From assembly GCF_006716445.1 (NCBI RefSeq), contig NZ_VFPA01000003.1:1240001-1304000 (forward strand): a stretch of 64,000 nt of DNA. Reading direction: 5' to 3'. Every line of letters starts with the position of its first letter. Position 1 is the first letter of the stretch. Below are positions 63,283-64,000 of this stretch, piece after piece. Both the position numbers and the translations under genes were made by a program. The notes beneath the pieces were generated by a model, which was not told where the DNA came from, did not search any database, and was given only the letters and a program-made list of their open reading frames with translations. This stretch comes from Pseudonocardia kunmingensis (GTDB lineage Bacteria; Actinomycetota; Actinomycetes; Mycobacteriales; Pseudonocardiaceae).

Positions 63283-64000
63283 CTAGACCATGATCTTGGG
63301 CAGCGGCATCGTCTTCGGCGCCGCCGCCTTCTCCGACCCGGCCCCGGTGAGCGCGCGGACCTCCATCTCCGCGTGCCGGGCGGCGGCGTGTTCGTCCTTG
63401 CGGCCCAGGAAGGTGCCGAGGACTCCGAGCAGGAAGGACGCCGGGATCGACACCAGGCCGGGGTTGGCCAGCGGGAAGACCGCGAAGTCGGCGGTGGGGA
63501 TCATTGCGCTCGGGCCGCCCGACACCGCGGGCGAGAGCACGATGAGCACCACGCTGGTGCCCAGGCCGCCGTAGATGCTGCAGAGGGCGCCCATGGTGTT
63601 GAACCGCTTCCAGAACAGCGAGTAGAGCAGCGTCGGCAGGTTCGCCGACGCCGCCACCGCGAACGCCAGCGCCACCAGGAACGCCACGTTCTGGTTGCGG
63701 GCCAGGATCCCGGCCGCCACCGCCACGACGCCGACGAGGACGGCCGTGCGGCGGGCCACCCGCACCTCGGCGTCCGGCTTCGCGGTGCCCCGCTTGATCA
63801 CGTTGGCGTAGACGTCGTGGGCGAACGAGGCCGACGCCGTGATCGTCAGGCCTGCGACGACCGCGAGGATCGTCGCGAAGGCGATCGCCGAGATGATCCC
63901 GAGCAGCAGCTCGCCACCGAGCTGGTAGGCCAGCAGGGGCGCCGCCGAGTTCGTGCCGCCCGGCGCGGTCGAGATCCGCTGCGCGCCGCCCGGCACGAGC
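63283..64000 (-). CDS. Sodium:solute symporter, ActP (acetate permease)-like, partial
   Basis: The C-terminal 239 residues or so of an SSS-family symporter are seen; the start lies beyond the window. Family motifs are AFATILAVVAGLTITASASF, HDVYANVIKRG, SANLPTLLYSLFWKRFNTMG and NPGLVSIPASFLLGVLGTFL. These fit the acetate/pyruvate group. The C-terminal cytoplasmic tail is basic and Pro-rich. Confidence 0.9.
   Translation of the reverse strand, partial: LVPGGAQRISTAPGGTNSAAPLLAYQLGGELLLGIISAIAFATILAVVAGLTITASASFAHDVYANVIKRGTAKPDAEVRVARRTAVLVGVVAVAAGILARNQNVAFLVALAFAVAASANLPTLLYSLFWKRFNTMGALCSIYGGLGTSVVLIVLSPAVSGGPSAMIPTADFAVFPLANPGLVSIPASFLLGVLGTFLGRKDEHAAARHAEMEVRALTGAGSEKAAAPKTMPLPKIMV

Overview
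The window is very GC-rich DNA with dense, short-spaced genes, many GTG starts and GTGA/ATGA stop-start overlaps. The gene types (F420/LLM enzymes, DUF222-HNH endonuclease, AAC(2')-I, MHS and FecCD transporters, IclR pairs) point to a soil actinomycete of the Pseudonocardiales, probably Pseudonocardia-like. That placement is inference from content, not a database result. No rRNA, tRNA, CRISPR array, complete insertion sequence or phage module was seen.

Layout. 1-5601: a sugar-type ABC importer (binding lipoprotein, two permeases, no ATPase) plus a large FAD oxidoreductase, behind a promoter carrying LacI-like operators. 5602-7405: an ABC-F ATPase preceded by a 9-codon leader peptide and hairpins. 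7437-8964: TetR plus an O-methyltransferase. 9050-11699: a sulfonate/nitrate-type ABC importer. 11962-15243: a polysaccharide flippase and a membrane sulfatase. 15268-18817: a decayed zone with a frameshifted regulator fused by deletion to a truncated D-amino-acid-oxidase-like gene, a small Cys protein and a frameshifted DUF222-HNH endonuclease under a putative SOS box.

19474-32739 is the most coherent block. Leftward genes encode a branched-chain-type ABC importer (binding protein, LivH, LivM-LivG fusion, LivF), an acyl-CoA synthetase and an LLM oxidoreductase. Rightward genes encode IclR, an enolase-superfamily enzyme, a MatC-like carrier, a second IclR, a MaoC hydratase, a thiolase-like protein without the nucleophilic Cys, and a DUF35 Zn-ribbon protein. 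The divergent promoter region has two matching IclR-type palindromes exactly 100 bp apart. I read it as a pathway that imports a carboxylic acid, activates it to a CoA ester, hydrates it and cleaves it by retro-aldol chemistry; the substrate is unknown.

32732-40592 holds BrkB, SPFH and NfeD membrane proteins, a RibD-like reductase, a response regulator-histidine kinase-TAXI binding protein operon and an Nramp-like carrier without the usual metal motifs. 40637-47031 holds a PL7-type lyase with a long Lys/Asp/Ser repeat linker, an MHS symporter, an AAC(2')-I aminoglycoside acetyltransferase, a Uma2 nuclease-like protein and a P450. 47073-53466 holds sugar oxidoreductase/isomerase, glucose dehydrogenase, a GH15 hydrolase and an NDH-2-like enzyme. 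53499-60164 holds a second O-methyltransferase (with a duplicated 3' scrap downstream), a RibD-like reductase, an EntS-like exporter and a FecB/methyltransferase/FecC/FecD-type cassette whose permease is frameshifted. 60180-64000 holds a frameshifted epoxide hydrolase, Lrp, HPPD and a partial acetate-type symporter.

Three intergenic spacers carry related nested palindromes directly after stop codons, which may be a terminator-like repeat family. Several otherwise intact genes carry single frameshifts, so either local gene decay or sequence errors should be considered.
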